Source: an uncultured Clostridia bacterium
GTDB taxonomy: Bacteria; Bacillota; Clostridia; Christensenellales; Borkfalkiaceae
Direction: 5' to 3'
Length of the DNA stretch: 64,000 bases
NCBI GenBank assembly: GCA_947629575.1
Contig: CANREF010000007.1
Location: 1-64,000, forward strand
Shown: positions 40,458 through 50,040 of the stretch, piece by piece
Layout: every line of letters starts with the position of its first letter
Numbering within the stretch: the stretch's first letter is position 1
Translations under genes and position numbers: made by a program
Notes under the pieces: generated by a model
What the model saw: the letters and a program-made list of their open reading frames with translations, nothing else
The model's database searches: none
What the model was told of the DNA's origin: nothing

Positions 40458-41888
40458 ATGGCAAAAGATCAATTCGTTTCTCAGATCGCGGACATCGAAA
40501 CAGACTTTCCGCAGTGGTACACAGACGTGGTGGTAAAGACCAAGCTCGTGGACTACGGCCCTGTAAAGGGCACAATGGTGATCCGTCCCTACGGCTACGC
40601 CATTTGGGAGAACGTCCAGCGCGAGCTCGACGCCCGTTTTAAGCAGACGGGTGTGGAAAATGCCTACTTCCCCCTCTTCATCCCCATGAGTTTCATGACG
40701 AAGGAAGCTGAGCACGTGGAGGGGTTTGCGCCCGAGGTGGCAGTCGTCACCCATGCGGGCGGAGCCAAGCTCGACGAACCCCTCGTAGTGCGCCCTACGT
40801 CCGAGACGATCATCGGGCACATGATGGGCAAGTGGGTGGAGAGCTGGCGGGATCTTCCCCTCCGCATGAACCAATGGTGTAACGTTGTGCGCTGGGAAAA
40901 GACGACCCGTCCCTTCCTGCGCACGAGTGAGTTCCTCTGGCAGGAGGGGCACAGCGTATTTGCAACGGGCGAGGAAGCGGAAGCCGAGACGCTCAACATG
41001 CTCCGCCTCTATGAGGAATTTGCGCACTCCGTACTGTGTATGCCCGTTCTGACGGGGCGCAAGACGGAAAAGGAAAAGTTCGCGGGCGCGGTGGCGACTT
41101 ACGGAATGGAAGCCATGATGCACGACGGGAAGAGCCTGCAATCGGGCACGACCCACTACATGGGGCAGAATTTCGCCAAGGCGTTCGGGGTGCAGTTCAC
41201 GGGAAAGGACGGCGCACTGCAGCACGGTTACACCATGAGCTACGGGGTCTCCACCCGTCTCATCGGCGCGCTCATCATGACCCATGGCGACGCGCGCGGG
41301 CTAGTGCTTCCCCCTCCCGTTGCGCCCGTGCAGGTCGTCATCGTCCCCATCGCTTCCAAGAAGGAGGGTGTGCTCGAAGCCTGCAACGCGCTTGCAGACC
41401 GTCTCAAGAAGGCGGGCGTCCGCGTGAAGCTCGACGACAGCGACAATTCCCCCGGCTGGAAGTTCAATGAATGGGAGATGAAGGGCGTGCCGCTGCGCAT
41501 TGAACTCGGTCCGCGCGACATCGAGAGCGGCAAGATGACCGTGTTCCGCCGCGATACATTGGAAAAGCAGGACTGCTATCTCCTTGCGGATGCGGAAAAA
41601 GCGGTGGAAGAACTGCTCCGCCAAATCTGCGAAGATCTGTACGCGAGGGCGGAGACGAGGATGCGCGAACGCATCGTGAACGCAGACACCCTCGACGAAC
41701 TTCTGAAAGAGGTAGACGGCGGCAATTTTGTCCGCGCGGGCTGGTGCGGCTGCCGCGAATGCGAGGACAAGGTGAAGGAATTTGCGCAGGCCACGGCGCG
41801 GGTCATAGACAAAGAGAACACCGCAAAAAAGTGCGTCGTCTGCGGAAAACCCTCCCTCCATACGGTATTTTTTGCAAGGGCGTACTGA
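40458..41888 (+). CDS. proS: Prolyl-tRNA synthetase, type 3 (archaeal/eukaryote-like)
   Basis: Charges tRNA-Pro with proline. The 476-residue class II enzyme lacks the editing (INS) domain of the long bacterial form and carries the C-terminal zinc-binding extension (WCGCRECEDKVKE.., KKCVVCGKPS) and a C-terminal Tyr (ARAY) typical of type 3. Motif 2 is MNQWCNVVRWEKTTRPFLRTSEF and motif 3 is in GVSTRLIGALIMTHGDARGL. The start is set by CAGGAG and the promoter. It is the likely partner of the tRNA-Pro(AGG) gene 8 kb away. Single gene. Confidence 0.97.
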   Translation: MAKDQFVSQIADIETDFPQWYTDVVVKTKLVDYGPVKGTMVIRPYGYAIWENVQRELDARFKQTGVENAYFPLFIPMSFMTKEAEHVEGFAPEVAVVTHAGGAKLDEPLVVRPTSETIIGHMMGKWVESWRDLPLRMNQWCNVVRWEKTTRPFLRTSEFLWQEGHSVFATGEEAEAETLNMLRLYEEFAHSVLCMPVLTGRKTEKEKFAGAVATYGMEAMMHDGKSLQSGTTHYMGQNFAKAFGVQFTGKDGALQHGYTMSYGVSTRLIGALIMTHGDARGLVLPPPVAPVQVVIVPIASKKEGVLEACNALADRLKKAGVRVKLDDSDNSPGWKFNEWEMKGVPLRIELGPRDIESGKMTVFRRDTLEKQDCYLLADAEKAVEELLRQICEDLYARAETRMRERIVNADTLDELLKEVDGGNFVRAGWCGCRECEDKVKEFAQATARVIDKENTAKKCVVCGKPSLHTVFFARAY

Positions 41889-42240
41889 GTTTCGCACATT
41901 TCTTTGCTCACTCCCCCCCTTGCCCACCGATACGTCATCCCGAGCGGAGCGAAGCGAAGTCGAGGGATCTCGTTCTATAAGCAAACTGCGGGGTGTCGTT
42001 CGAAAAGAAATGTGCGAGGAAACGCACTACCGCGCCTTAACACGCTTGTCCTCTCGTTCGTTTCAAAGGACAATAAGGCAAAAGTAATTGCCAAATTGGG
42101 TCGCCCACGGCGGAAGTCAATTCCGCCTAAGGCACATGATTTTGGAACTCGCCCCACCCCCGTCACTCGCTTTGCTCGTGCCACCCCCTCCCACGGAGGG
42201 AGCTTAGAAACCGCGACGGTGCACAAAATCAAAAAGAGGT
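41889..42240. repeat. Composite intergenic repeat between proS and asnS
   Basis: This 358-bp gap holds CGCACATTTCTTTGCTCACT, the TCATCCCGAGCGGAGC...GTCGAGGGATC palindrome, GTGTCGTTCGAAAAGAAATG, and TTGCCAAATTGGGTCGCCCA with the CGGCGGAAGTCAATTCCGCC palindrome. The same blocks, partly inverted and reordered, form 59695-60045. No coding gene or promoter is clear; the asnS ribosome site AAGAGG lies at its right end. Confidence 0.75.
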
Positions 42241-42246
42241 TTTTAT

Positions 42247-43620
42247 ATGAAACATATCGATATTTATGACGTATTGAACAACCCCACGCTCATCGGGCAG
42301 GAGACCGTGGTCTGCGGCTGGGTGCGCACCTTCCGCGATTCGGCGCAGGTCTCCTTTCTGGAACTCGCCGACGGCACGAGCTTCCCGCGTCTGCAGGTCG
42401 TCATCGACAAGAGCGCCCTCACAGTCGATCCAGAATGCACCAAGCTCGGCGCGAGCGTGCGCGTCAAGGGCATGGTCGTCAAGGCGTTCAAGGGGGAAGG
42501 AAACGAACTCAACGCCTCTTCCGTGGCCCTTCTCGGCAAGTGCCCGCCCGAGTATCCCATCCAAAAAAAGCGCACCACGCTCGACTTTTTGCGCACCATC
42601 CCCCACTTGCGCCTCCGCACGAACACCTTTCAGGCAGTGTTCCGCGTCCGCTCCGTGGCGGCACAGGCGATCCACCGCTTCTTCCACGAGCGCAGGTTCT
42701 TCTACATGAACACCCCCCTCGTCACGGCGAGCGACTGCGAGGGCGCGGGCGAGATGTTCCGCGTGACCACCCAGCCGTGGAATGCGTCCTATAAGACTGA
42801 AGAGGAGTACTATAAGAATGACTTCTTCGGCGTGAAGGCGGGGCTCTCCGTCTCGGGACAGCTCGAGGGCGAAGTCGCGGCGACCGCGCTCGGCAAGATC
42901 TATACGTTCGGGCCCTCTTTCCGCGCGGAAAATTCCAACACGGCGCGGCATCTCGCCGAGTTCTGGCATGTAGAGCCCGAGATCGCCTTCGCCGAGCTTC
43001 CCGACGTCATCGAGATCGCCGAAGAACTGCTCAAATATCTCATCCGCGCGGTGCTCGCCGAATGCGCCGAAGAGACCAAATTCTTTGATACGTTCGTAGA
43101 AAAAGGGCTCATCGACAAGCTCACGCACGTTGCGGAGTCGGACTTCGCGGTGTGCGAATACACCGAGGCGATCGAGATCCTCAAAAAGGAAAACGCCCGC
43201 TTTCAGTTCCCCGTGGAATGGGGCAGCGACCTGCAAAGCGAGCACGAAAGATTCCTCACCGAAGAGGTGTTCAAGCGCCCCGTGTTCGTGACGAACTATC
43301 CCAAGGAGATCAAGTCCTTCTACATGAAGCAGAACGCCGACGGCAAGACGGTCGCGGCGACCGACCTGCTCGTCCCGGGCATCGGGGAGATCATCGGCGG
43401 AAGCGAAAGAGAGGCGGACTACGAAAAACTCCTGACGGCGATGAAGGAGCGCAAAATGGATCTGGACGCCTATAAGCAATACCTCGACCTGCGCGTCTTC
43501 GGAAGCGTGCCGCACGGCGGATTCGGGCTCGGCTTCGAGCGGTTCGTGATGTACGTGACGGGCATGGAAAACATCCGCGACGTCACCCTCTTCCCGCGCT
43601 GGACGAAGAATATCATGTAA
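42247..43620 (+). CDS. asnS: Asparaginyl-tRNA synthetase
   Basis: Charges tRNA-Asn. The 457-residue enzyme has an N-terminal anticodon-binding OB fold (VVCGWVRTFRDSAQVSFLEL..) and a class II catalytic core with motif 1 HRFFHERRFFYMNTPLVTASDCEGAGEMF, motif 2 FRAENSNTARHLAEFWHVEPE and motif 3 HGGFGLGFERFVMYVTG.NIRDV.LFPR. The GAGEMF and IPHGG-type residues separate it from aspartyl and lysyl enzymes. Length is normal. Preceded by a repeat-filled gap, with no clear promoter; a terminator follows at 43634. Confidence 0.97.
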   Translation: MKHIDIYDVLNNPTLIGQETVVCGWVRTFRDSAQVSFLELADGTSFPRLQVVIDKSALTVDPECTKLGASVRVKGMVVKAFKGEGNELNASSVALLGKCPPEYPIQKKRTTLDFLRTIPHLRLRTNTFQAVFRVRSVAAQAIHRFFHERRFFYMNTPLVTASDCEGAGEMFRVTTQPWNASYKTEEEYYKNDFFGVKAGLSVSGQLEGEVAATALGKIYTFGPSFRAENSNTARHLAEFWHVEPEIAFAELPDVIEIAEELLKYLIRAVLAECAEETKFFDTFVEKGLIDKLTHVAESDFAVCEYTEAIEILKKENARFQFPVEWGSDLQSEHERFLTEEVFKRPVFVTNYPKEIKSFYMKQNADGKTVAATDLLVPGIGEIIGGSEREADYEKLLTAMKERKMDLDAYKQYLDLRVFGSVPHGGFGLGFERFVMYVTGMENIRDVTLFPRWTKNIM

Positions 43621-43633
43621 AACGACACATATA

Positions 43634-43672
43634 AAAACGGGGAAAGAGCAAAACTCTTTCCCCGTTTTCACT
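43634..43672. terminator. Terminator between asnS and DegV genes
   Basis: AAAACGGGGAAAGAG pairs with CTCTTTCCCCGTTTT (43654-43668). It lies between convergent genes and has A- and T-runs on both sides. Confidence 0.9.
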
Positions 43673-43683
43673 TGTTTGAAAGA

Positions 43684-44577
43684 TCAGAATTCGTTCCGTT
43701 CGCTCTTGGAAATATACCCGAGGGCGAACGCGCCCGGTCCGACATGAGAGCCGATGACCGGCCCCATGATCTGGGTGTGAGGCTCGATGCCGAATTTTTC
43801 CCTCACATATTCCGTCAGCTCGTTTGCGACGGGCTCGTTGTCGGTATGGACGATGAACACATAGTTGTACGCAGGATCGGGCCCCTCTTTTTCGAGCTTT
43901 TCCTTGATGAAGGCGATTGCTTTCTTCATGCCGCGCACTTTGCCGATGGGCTCGAGTTTCCCCTCTTTGTTGAAGGAAATGATGGGCTTTACGTTGAGCA
44001 CGCTGCCGATCGCGGCGACCGCGGGGGAGATGCGCCCTCCCTTTTTCAGATATTTGAGATCGTCCGCCACGATGAAGTGCTGAATATGCAGGCGGAGGGA
44101 ATTGCACAGCTCGAGCGTCTCCGCGGCGGTCATGCCCTTGTTCCTGCAGCCGAGAGCAATGCGGACGAGGCAGCCCTGCCCCACCGTGGCGGTGAGAGGA
44201 TCGCAGACATAGACGTTGAACTTGGGATGGTCTTTCTTAACATCCGCCGCCGCCTGCGCCGCCACCTCGCGGGTGCGGGCAAGTCCCGAGGAGATCGTGA
44301 AGTGCAGCACATCCTCCGCCCCCTCTTCGGCAAGTTTGGTGAAGTGGCGGAAATGGGATTCGTAATTGAGCATCGCCGTCTTGGAAAAAGCGCCGCCGCG
44401 CAGCTCGTTATAAAAATCGACGTACTGCTTGTACTCCGAGAACTCATCGAGCCGCTCATCCATCTTCCCGTCCTTCTCCACATTGAATGTGAGGGGGACA
44501 TGTTTGATGTCGTTTTCTTCAAATTCGCTCATGTAAAGGTCACAAGTCGAATCGCTTGACAGTGTGAATTTGTACAT
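43684..44577 (-). CDS. DegV family fatty-acid-binding protein (second copy)
   Basis: A 297-residue protein of the DegV/FakB fold, which binds one fatty acid and hands it to the kinase FakA. Conserved features: SSDSTCDL (Ser7-Thr10), TSGLARTREVA-type loop with Ser in FTISSGLARTREVA near 90, and CDPLTATVGQG. The start at 44577 follows GGAGAG. It lies 36 bp after a close paralogue (about half the residues shared in key blocks), and the two are co-transcribed. FakA is not in this window. Confidence 0.88.
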   Translation of the reverse strand: MYKFTLSSDSTCDLYMSEFEENDIKHVPLTFNVEKDGKMDERLDEFSEYKQYVDFYNELRGGAFSKTAMLNYESHFRHFTKLAEEGAEDVLHFTISSGLARTREVAAQAAADVKKDHPKFNVYVCDPLTATVGQGCLVRIALGCRNKGMTAAETLELCNSLRLHIQHFIVADDLKYLKKGGRISPAVAAIGSVLNVKPIISFNKEGKLEPIGKVRGMKKAIAFIKEKLEKEGPDPAYNYVFIVHTDNEPVANELTEYVREKFGIEPHTQIMGPVIGSHVGPGAFALGYISKSERNEF

Positions 44578-44613
44578 TTTTCTATACTCTCCGATTTTTT
44601 TATTCACAAACGG

Positions 44614-45504
44614 TCAGAACCGGTTGCGAAGACTTTTTGAAATGTAGCCGAGGGCGAACGCGCCCGGCCCGACATGAGAGCCGATGACCGGTCCCATAAT
44701 GGAAACGTGCGGTTCGATCCCGAACTTTTCCACCACGTAGCGGCGCAACTCTTCCGCGATGGGCTCGTTGTCGGTATGGATGACGTAGATGAGTCCCAGC
44801 TCGTCCGGTCCTTCCGTTTCGAGTTTCTTTTTGATGAAGGAAACTGCCTTGCGTGCGCCGCGCACTTTGTCGAGCATGAACAGCTTCCCCTCGTCGTCGA
44901 AGGAGATGATCGGTTTGATGTCGAGCATCCCGCCGAAGACGGCCGCCGCCGCGGAGACCCTTCCCCCCTTTTTCAGATAGTTGAGATCGTCCGCCACGAT
45001 GAAGTGCTGGATATGCAGGCGGAGGGAATTGACATATTCCGCCGTTTCTTCCATGGTCTTGCCGTCGTCCCGCCACTTGACGGCACACATGACGAGCGCG
45101 CCCTGCCCTATGGTCGCGGTGAGCGGGTCTATGACGGTGACGTTGAATTTCGGGAAATCCTTCTTAACGTCTTCAGCCGCCTTTTTTGCGACCGTCTTGG
45201 TGGGCGAGAGCCCCGAGGAGATCGTGAAATGGAGCACGTCTTCCGCCCCCTCTTTCGCGAGCGCAAGGAAGTGATGATAGTGCTTCTCGTAGTTGAGCAT
45301 GGAGGTGCGGGAATAAGCTCCCGCGCGCAGTTCCCGATAGAAATTTACATACTGCTCATAGGAAGTAAAGGCATCGAGACGGTCCTCCATCTCTCCGTTT
45401 TTTTCCACCGTAAACGTATGGGGCACACAGCGGACGTCGTGTGCGGCAATGTAATCATGATACAGATCGCAGGTAGAATCGGTCGATACCGTAAACAGAG
45501 GCAT
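44614..45504 (-). CDS. DegV family fatty-acid-binding protein (first copy)
   Basis: A 296-residue DegV/FakB-type lipid-binding protein, first gene of the pair. STDSTCDL at the start, FTISSGLSPTKTVA near 90, IDPLTATIGQGALV near 125 and the closing MGPVIGSHVGPGAFALGYISK are family hallmarks and are shared with its neighbour. The ATG at 45504 follows AAGGGTG. Two paralogues in tandem suggest specialisation for different acyl chains (inference). Transcribed from the promoter at 45545-45573. Confidence 0.88.
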   Translation of the reverse strand: MPLFTVSTDSTCDLYHDYIAAHDVRCVPHTFTVEKNGEMEDRLDAFTSYEQYVNFYRELRAGAYSRTSMLNYEKHYHHFLALAKEGAEDVLHFTISSGLSPTKTVAKKAAEDVKKDFPKFNVTVIDPLTATIGQGALVMCAVKWRDDGKTMEETAEYVNSLRLHIQHFIVADDLNYLKKGGRVSAAAAVFGGMLDIKPIISFDDEGKLFMLDKVRGARKAVSFIKKKLETEGPDELGLIYVIHTDNEPIAEELRRYVVEKFGIEPHVSIMGPVIGSHVGPGAFALGYISKSLRNRF

Positions 45505-45544
45505 AATCACCCTTTGCCATGAAAGCATATATGGAGATATTATA

Positions 45545-45573
45545 ATTATATCATATCTTTTCATCGAATGCAA
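45545..45573 (-). promoter_or_regulatory. Promoter of the DegV pair
   Basis: On the minus strand TTGCAT (45568-45573), 17 bp, TATAAT (45545-45550). Confidence 0.75.
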
Positions 45574-45622
45574 GGGCATTTGAGAAATTTGCGAAAATTT
45601 TGCCTTTTTCATTGAAATTCTC

Positions 45623-45651
45623 TTGAAAAAAATTTGCAAAATCGGTATAAT
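45623..45651 (+). promoter_or_regulatory. Promoter of the phosphohexomutase operon
   Basis: TTGAAA (45623-45628), 17 bp, TATAAT (45646-45651), about 32 nt before the ATG at 45684. Confidence 0.75.
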
Positions 45652-45683
45652 ATAGAAAAATAAACGGGAACTCACGGCAAATA

Positions 45684-47180
45684 ATGGCGGACCTTTTTCA
45701 TCTCAAAAACGGAACGGACATTCGGGGAACGGCGCTCGGAGACGGGCCCATTGACCTCACCGACGAGGCGGTGCAGACGATCGTGCGGGCTTTCTGCGTC
45801 TGGCTTGGCGGAAGAGGGGTCTCCTCCCCCGCCGTCGCCATAGGCCGCGACCCCCGTCTTTCGTCCGAGCGGCTCGAGCGGGCTGCCGTGCGCGGAGTTT
45901 GCGCCGCGGGCGGAAGAGCCATCCTCACGGGGCTGAGTTCCACCCCCTCGATGTTTATGCTGCTGCAGGACGAGCCCTGTGCGGACGCCTCGGTCATGAT
46001 CACCGCAAGCCACCTTCCCAAGGAAAAGAACGGGCTCAAATTCTTCGTAAAAGAGGGCAGTCTGGAGGGCGGACAGCTCGATGAAGTACTCTCGATCGCC
46101 GAAACGCTCCCGCCCGCCGAATGGGGAGAGCTTGCAGCGGACGATGGGCGGATATCCCGCCGCCCCTATCTCGAAAAGTATGCCGCCGACCTCGTGCGGT
46201 TCGTCCGCACCGCGACGGGGGAACAGACCCCGCTTGCGGGAAAGCGCATCCTTGTGGACGCGGGAAACGGCTCGGGCGGATTTTATGAACGGCTCGTTTT
46301 AAGGCCGCTCGGCGCGGATACGACGGGTTCTCAATTCCTCGAGCCCGACGGGAACTTTCCCAACCACATTCCCAATCCCGAAAATGCGGAGGCGATGCGG
46401 TCGGTGTGCGAAGCGGTCAAGCGCCACCGTGCCGACTTCGGCGTCATCTTCGACACGGACGTGGACCGCGCGGGCGCGGTCTCTCCCGACGGAGAGGAGA
46501 TCAACCGAAACCGCCTGATCGCGCTCATCTCGGCGATCCTCCTCGAAGAGACCCCGAACGCCGCTATCGTCACCGACTCGGTAACGAGCGACGGGCTCAC
46601 GGCGTTCATAAGGGCGCACGGCGGAGTGCACCGCCGTTTCAAGCGGGGATATAAGAATGTCATCAACGAGAGCAAGCGGCTCAATGCGGAGGGCATAAAT
46701 TCCCCTCTCGCCATAGAGACGAGCGGGCACGCCGCGTTCAAAGAAAATTATTTCCTCGACGACGGCGCCTACCTGATTACCCGCCTCTTGATCGCGCTTG
46801 CGAAGGCGTCGAAGGAAGGACGGGAACTCATGTCCCTCATCGCCGATTTGCCCGAGCCGTCGGAGGCGAGAGAGGTGCGGCTGAAATTTTCGGAAGGAAC
46901 GGACTATAAGACGCTCGGAAAAAAGGTGATCGGGGAACTTACAGCCGAGGCGGAAAAACTCCCCCACCTTTCCCTCGCACCCGACAACTGCGAGGGGGTG
47001 CGGATAAACTTCGACAAGGAGCATGGGAACGGCTGGGCGCTCGTCCGAATGAGCCTGCACGAGCCGATCATGCCGGTCAATGCGGAGAGCGAAGAAAGGG
47101 GCGGCGTTGCAAAAATATTGGCAACGCTCCATAAAATGATGAACGGTTACCGTTTTTTGGACATTGAGAAACTTCTCTGA
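45684..47180 (+). CDS. Phosphoglucomutase/phosphomannomutase family protein
   Basis: Interconverts sugar 1- and 6-phosphates through a phosphoserine. The 498-residue protein has the four-domain alpha-D-phosphohexomutase layout: phosphoserine loop TASHLPKEKNG (Ser near 111; usually TASHNP), the metal loop DTDVDRAGAV near 255 (usually DGDxDR), the sugar loop ETSGHAAFKENYFLDDG near 350 and a C-terminal phosphate-binding domain with NFDKEHGNGWALVRMSLHEP. Substrate preference cannot be read from the sequence. The ribosome site is weak. First gene of an operon with transketolase and a nitroreductase. Confidence 0.92.
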   Translation: MADLFHLKNGTDIRGTALGDGPIDLTDEAVQTIVRAFCVWLGGRGVSSPAVAIGRDPRLSSERLERAAVRGVCAAGGRAILTGLSSTPSMFMLLQDEPCADASVMITASHLPKEKNGLKFFVKEGSLEGGQLDEVLSIAETLPPAEWGELAADDGRISRRPYLEKYAADLVRFVRTATGEQTPLAGKRILVDAGNGSGGFYERLVLRPLGADTTGSQFLEPDGNFPNHIPNPENAEAMRSVCEAVKRHRADFGVIFDTDVDRAGAVSPDGEEINRNRLIALISAILLEETPNAAIVTDSVTSDGLTAFIRAHGGVHRRFKRGYKNVINESKRLNAEGINSPLAIETSGHAAFKENYFLDDGAYLITRLLIALAKASKEGRELMSLIADLPEPSEAREVRLKFSEGTDYKTLGKKVIGELTAEAEKLPHLSLAPDNCEGVRINFDKEHGNGWALVRMSLHEPIMPVNAESEERGGVAKILATLHKMMNGYRFLDIEKLL

Positions 47181-47219
47181 CCGTTCATGCCGATTCGAAA
47201 AAATCAATAAAGGAGCAAT

Positions 47220-49208
47220 ATGAAACAAACGACGATCAATGCACTGCGCATCCTCTCTGCGGAAGCGATCCAGAAGGCGAACTCGGGACATCCCGGGCTT
47301 CCCCTCGGCTCGGCGCCCATTGCCTACACCCTTTGGCAGAACTTTCTGAAGTTCAACAACCGAGACCCCAAATGGGAAGACCGCGACCGATTCATCCTCT
47401 CGGCGGGGCACGGTTCTATGCTCAACTATGCCCTGCTCTATCTCTATGGGTTCGGGCTGACGAAGGACGACCTCAAAAACTTCCGCCAACTCGGCAGTAA
47501 AACGCCAGGCCACCCCGAATACGGTCATACGGTGGGCATCGAGACGACAACGGGCCCGCTCGGACAGGGGATCGCCAATGCGGTCGGCATGGCGGTAGCC
47601 GAAGCCCATCTCGCCGCCCGCTACAACCGTCCCGGCTTTGCCGTCGTGGACCATTACACCTACGCGCTCGTCGGAGACGGGTGTCTCGAAGAGGGCATCT
47701 CCTACGAGGCGTGTTCCTTTGCGGGAACACACGAACTCGGCAAGCTCATTGTGTTTTATGACGACAACGACATCACCATCGAAGGGAGCACGGACATCAC
47801 TTTCAAGGAAGACGTTGCGGCGCGCTTCAAGGCGCAGAATTGGCAGGTCATCACCGTCGATCTTGTGAAAAATCCCGATAACACCCTCATGCTCGCAGGC
47901 GCGATCCGCAAGGCGCAAAAGGAAAAGCGGAAACCGTCGCTCATCATCTGCAAGACGAAGATCGGCTACGGCACTCCCCTCGAGGGCAGCCAGAAGTGCC
48001 ACGGTTCTCCTTTGGGAGAGGAGAATCTGCAAAAGACGAAGGAACATTTCGGCTGGACCTGCGCCCCCTTCGAAGTTCCCGAAGAGGTGATAAAGCACAC
48101 CGCCGCCGCAGGCAAGCGGGGGGCGAAGCGGGAGCGCGAATGGAAGGTGATGCTCGCCGAATACGCCAAGGCATACCCCGCGCTGTACGCGGAATACCGT
48201 GCGGCGATGGACAGCGAAATGCCCGACTTCACCCGCATGGAGGAGCTCTTCGCCTTTGAAAAGCCGATGGCGACAAGGAAGACTTCCGCACAGGTATTGC
48301 AGAAGATCGCGGCCAAACTTCCCTCGCTCATGGGGGGAAGCGCCGATCTCGCCCCCTCCAATCTCTCCGACATGAAGGACGCAGACGGGATCACCTACGG
48401 CGACTTTGCCCCCGGGCACTACGAGGGCAGGAACATCCATTTCGGCATCCGCGAACACGCCATGGCGGCGATCGCAAACGGGATGCAGCTCCACGGCGGC
48501 GTCCGCGCGTACTGCGCGACCTTCTTCATCTTCTCCGACTATTGCAAACATGCGATGCGCCTCTCCGCGCTCATGAACATCCCCGTCATCTACATCCTCA
48601 CGCACGACTCGATCGGCGTCGGGGAAGACGGCCCTACCCACGAGCCCGTGGAACAGCTCATCGCCCTCCGTTCCATTCCGAATATGAAGGTATTCCGTCC
48701 CGCCGATGGGAAGGAGACGGCGGCGGCGTGGATCTCCGCCCTCTCGGGCACTTCCCCCACCGCGCTCGTTCTGACGAGGCAGGATCTCCCCCAGTACAAG
48801 GGAAGCGGGCTCGCCGCGCTCAAGGGGGGATATGTCCTCGAAGATTGCAGCGGAAAGCCCGATCTTCTGCTCATCGCGAGCGGTTCGGAAGTGGAACTTT
48901 GCATGAAGGCGAAGGAACGGCTCGAAACGGAAGGGATCGCAGCGCGGGTCGTCTCCATGCCCTGCATGGAGGAATTCGAAAAGCAATCCCCCGCCTATCA
49001 GGAGAGCGTGCTCCCAGCCGAAGTCAAGGCGCGCGTGTGCGTGGAGGCGGGCAGTCCGTACAGTTGGTATAAATATGCGGGCGACAAGGGCGAGATCGTG
49101 GGCATGACGACCTTCGGCGCAAGCGCCCCCGCAAAACTGCTCTTCGAGAAGTTCGGCTTCACCGTGGACAACGTCATCGAAAAGGCCAAGCTCTCGCTCA
49201 ATAAGTGA
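47220..49208 (+). CDS. tkt: Transketolase
   Basis: Moves two-carbon units between sugar phosphates in the non-oxidative pentose phosphate pathway, using thiamine diphosphate. The 662-residue protein has NSGHPGLPLG (22-31), the TPP/metal motif GDGCLEEGISYEA near 155, and in the second domain LPSLMGGSADLAPSN, FGIREHAMAAIANG, and THDSIGVGEDGPTHEPVEQ. Length is the full-size single-chain form. AAGGAG precedes the ATG; it lies 39 bp after the mutase, so it is probably co-transcribed with it, tying hexose and pentose metabolism. Confidence 0.97.
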   Translation: MKQTTINALRILSAEAIQKANSGHPGLPLGSAPIAYTLWQNFLKFNNRDPKWEDRDRFILSAGHGSMLNYALLYLYGFGLTKDDLKNFRQLGSKTPGHPEYGHTVGIETTTGPLGQGIANAVGMAVAEAHLAARYNRPGFAVVDHYTYALVGDGCLEEGISYEACSFAGTHELGKLIVFYDDNDITIEGSTDITFKEDVAARFKAQNWQVITVDLVKNPDNTLMLAGAIRKAQKEKRKPSLIICKTKIGYGTPLEGSQKCHGSPLGEENLQKTKEHFGWTCAPFEVPEEVIKHTAAAGKRGAKREREWKVMLAEYAKAYPALYAEYRAAMDSEMPDFTRMEELFAFEKPMATRKTSAQVLQKIAAKLPSLMGGSADLAPSNLSDMKDADGITYGDFAPGHYEGRNIHFGIREHAMAAIANGMQLHGGVRAYCATFFIFSDYCKHAMRLSALMNIPVIYILTHDSIGVGEDGPTHEPVEQLIALRSIPNMKVFRPADGKETAAAWISALSGTSPTALVLTRQDLPQYKGSGLAALKGGYVLEDCSGKPDLLLIASGSEVELCMKAKERLETEGIAARVVSMPCMEEFEKQSPAYQESVLPAEVKARVCVEAGSPYSWYKYAGDKGEIVGMTTFGASAPAKLLFEKFGFTVDNVIEKAKLSLNK

Positions 49209-49238
49209 CCGCCTTCCGACCGAAATAAGGAGAAAATT

Positions 49239-49781
49239 ATGGACATCAACGAAATTGAAAATTTGTATCTGCACCGCCAAAGCTGCCGTGAATTTTCGGA
49301 AAAGCCCGTTTCGGAAGAACTCATCCAAAAGATCTGCTCCCTCGCACTGCTCGCGCCGTCGGCGGTAAACGCCCAGCCGTGGCAGCTCATCGCCGTAATG
49401 GGCGAAAAGAAGGACGAATTCGTAAAGGCCGTTCAGCCGATGGGCATGAACAAATTCGCGGGAAAGGCGCAGGCGCTCATCGTCGTCGCACAGGACAAGA
49501 GCGGCGGGATCATGCGCGTCGGGGAAGTCGTAAAAGACAACCCGTATGTAAAAAACGACCTCGGCATTCTCACCGCGCACCTCATTTTGGCGGCGGAGGC
49601 GGCGGGGCTCGGAACTTGCATCTTGGGCGGACGGGACGAGGACAAATTGCGCGCGCTCTTGGGCTTTAAGAAGGACGTGCACATTCCCCACGTCGTGGCG
49701 GTGGGCTACCCCGCCGAGGGATATGAGGTCCGCCCCAAAAAGCGCAAACCCCTCAAGGATACGTTTTTGTTGCTGAAATAA
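49239..49781 (+). CDS. Nitroreductase-family flavoprotein
   Basis: A 180-residue FMN-dependent reductase. The N-terminus HRQSCREFSEKPVSEELIQ and the FMN segment LLAPSAVNAQPWQ (near 45) are diagnostic, with the C-terminal LGTCILGGRDEDKLRALLGF and VVAVGYPAEG. This is the short nitroreductase type common in anaerobes, acting on quinones or nitro-compounds with NAD(P)H; the natural substrate is unknown. It is 30 bp after transketolase and ends the operon. AAGGAG before the ATG. Confidence 0.9.
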   Translation: MDINEIENLYLHRQSCREFSEKPVSEELIQKICSLALLAPSAVNAQPWQLIAVMGEKKDEFVKAVQPMGMNKFAGKAQALIVVAQDKSGGIMRVGEVVKDNPYVKNDLGILTAHLILAAEAAGLGTCILGGRDEDKLRALLGFKKDVHIPHVVAVGYPAEGYEVRPKKRKPLKDTFLLLK

Positions 49782-49793
49782 TTTTGTACATGC

Positions 49794-49820
49794 AAAAGGC
49801 GGGACAAATCCCGCCTTTTT
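49794..49820 (+). terminator. Terminator of the mutase-transketolase operon
   Basis: AAAAGGCGGGA/TCCCGCCTTTTT hairpin with a CAAA loop. Confidence 0.92.
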
Positions 49821-49849
49821 GTTTTGCCTCTCCTATAAAGAACGCCGAG

Positions 49850-50035
49850 TGCCCACCCCCCTACCCCCCTCCAATGGAGGGGGGGTATGGCGCCTCCTTA
49901 GGAGGAGCTGTCGCGGCGGTAGCCGAGACTGAGGTGGTGAGATTATAGAACCAAAGGGACACCACCCCCCTTCCCCCCCTCCAATGGAGGGGGTGGTTGC
50001 TCGCTTACCCCCTCCTCAGGAAGGGGCTTGTGGCA
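49850..50035. repeat. Two adjacent GC-rich intergenic repeats
   Basis: Two units, each with a CCCCCTCCAATGGAGGGGG palindrome; the first has AGGAGGAGCTGTCGC.GCGGTAGCCGAGACTGAGGTGGTG, the family of 10176, 52028 and 59497 in the opposite orientation. No gene in 49782-50040. Confidence 0.75.
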
Positions 50036-50040
50036 TTCTG

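Noticed and set aside
46299-49691. Open frame of 1130 codons opposite the mutase, transketolase and nitroreductase genes
   Set aside because: It spans three well supported genes and two intergenic gaps on the other strand; no start signal or domain.
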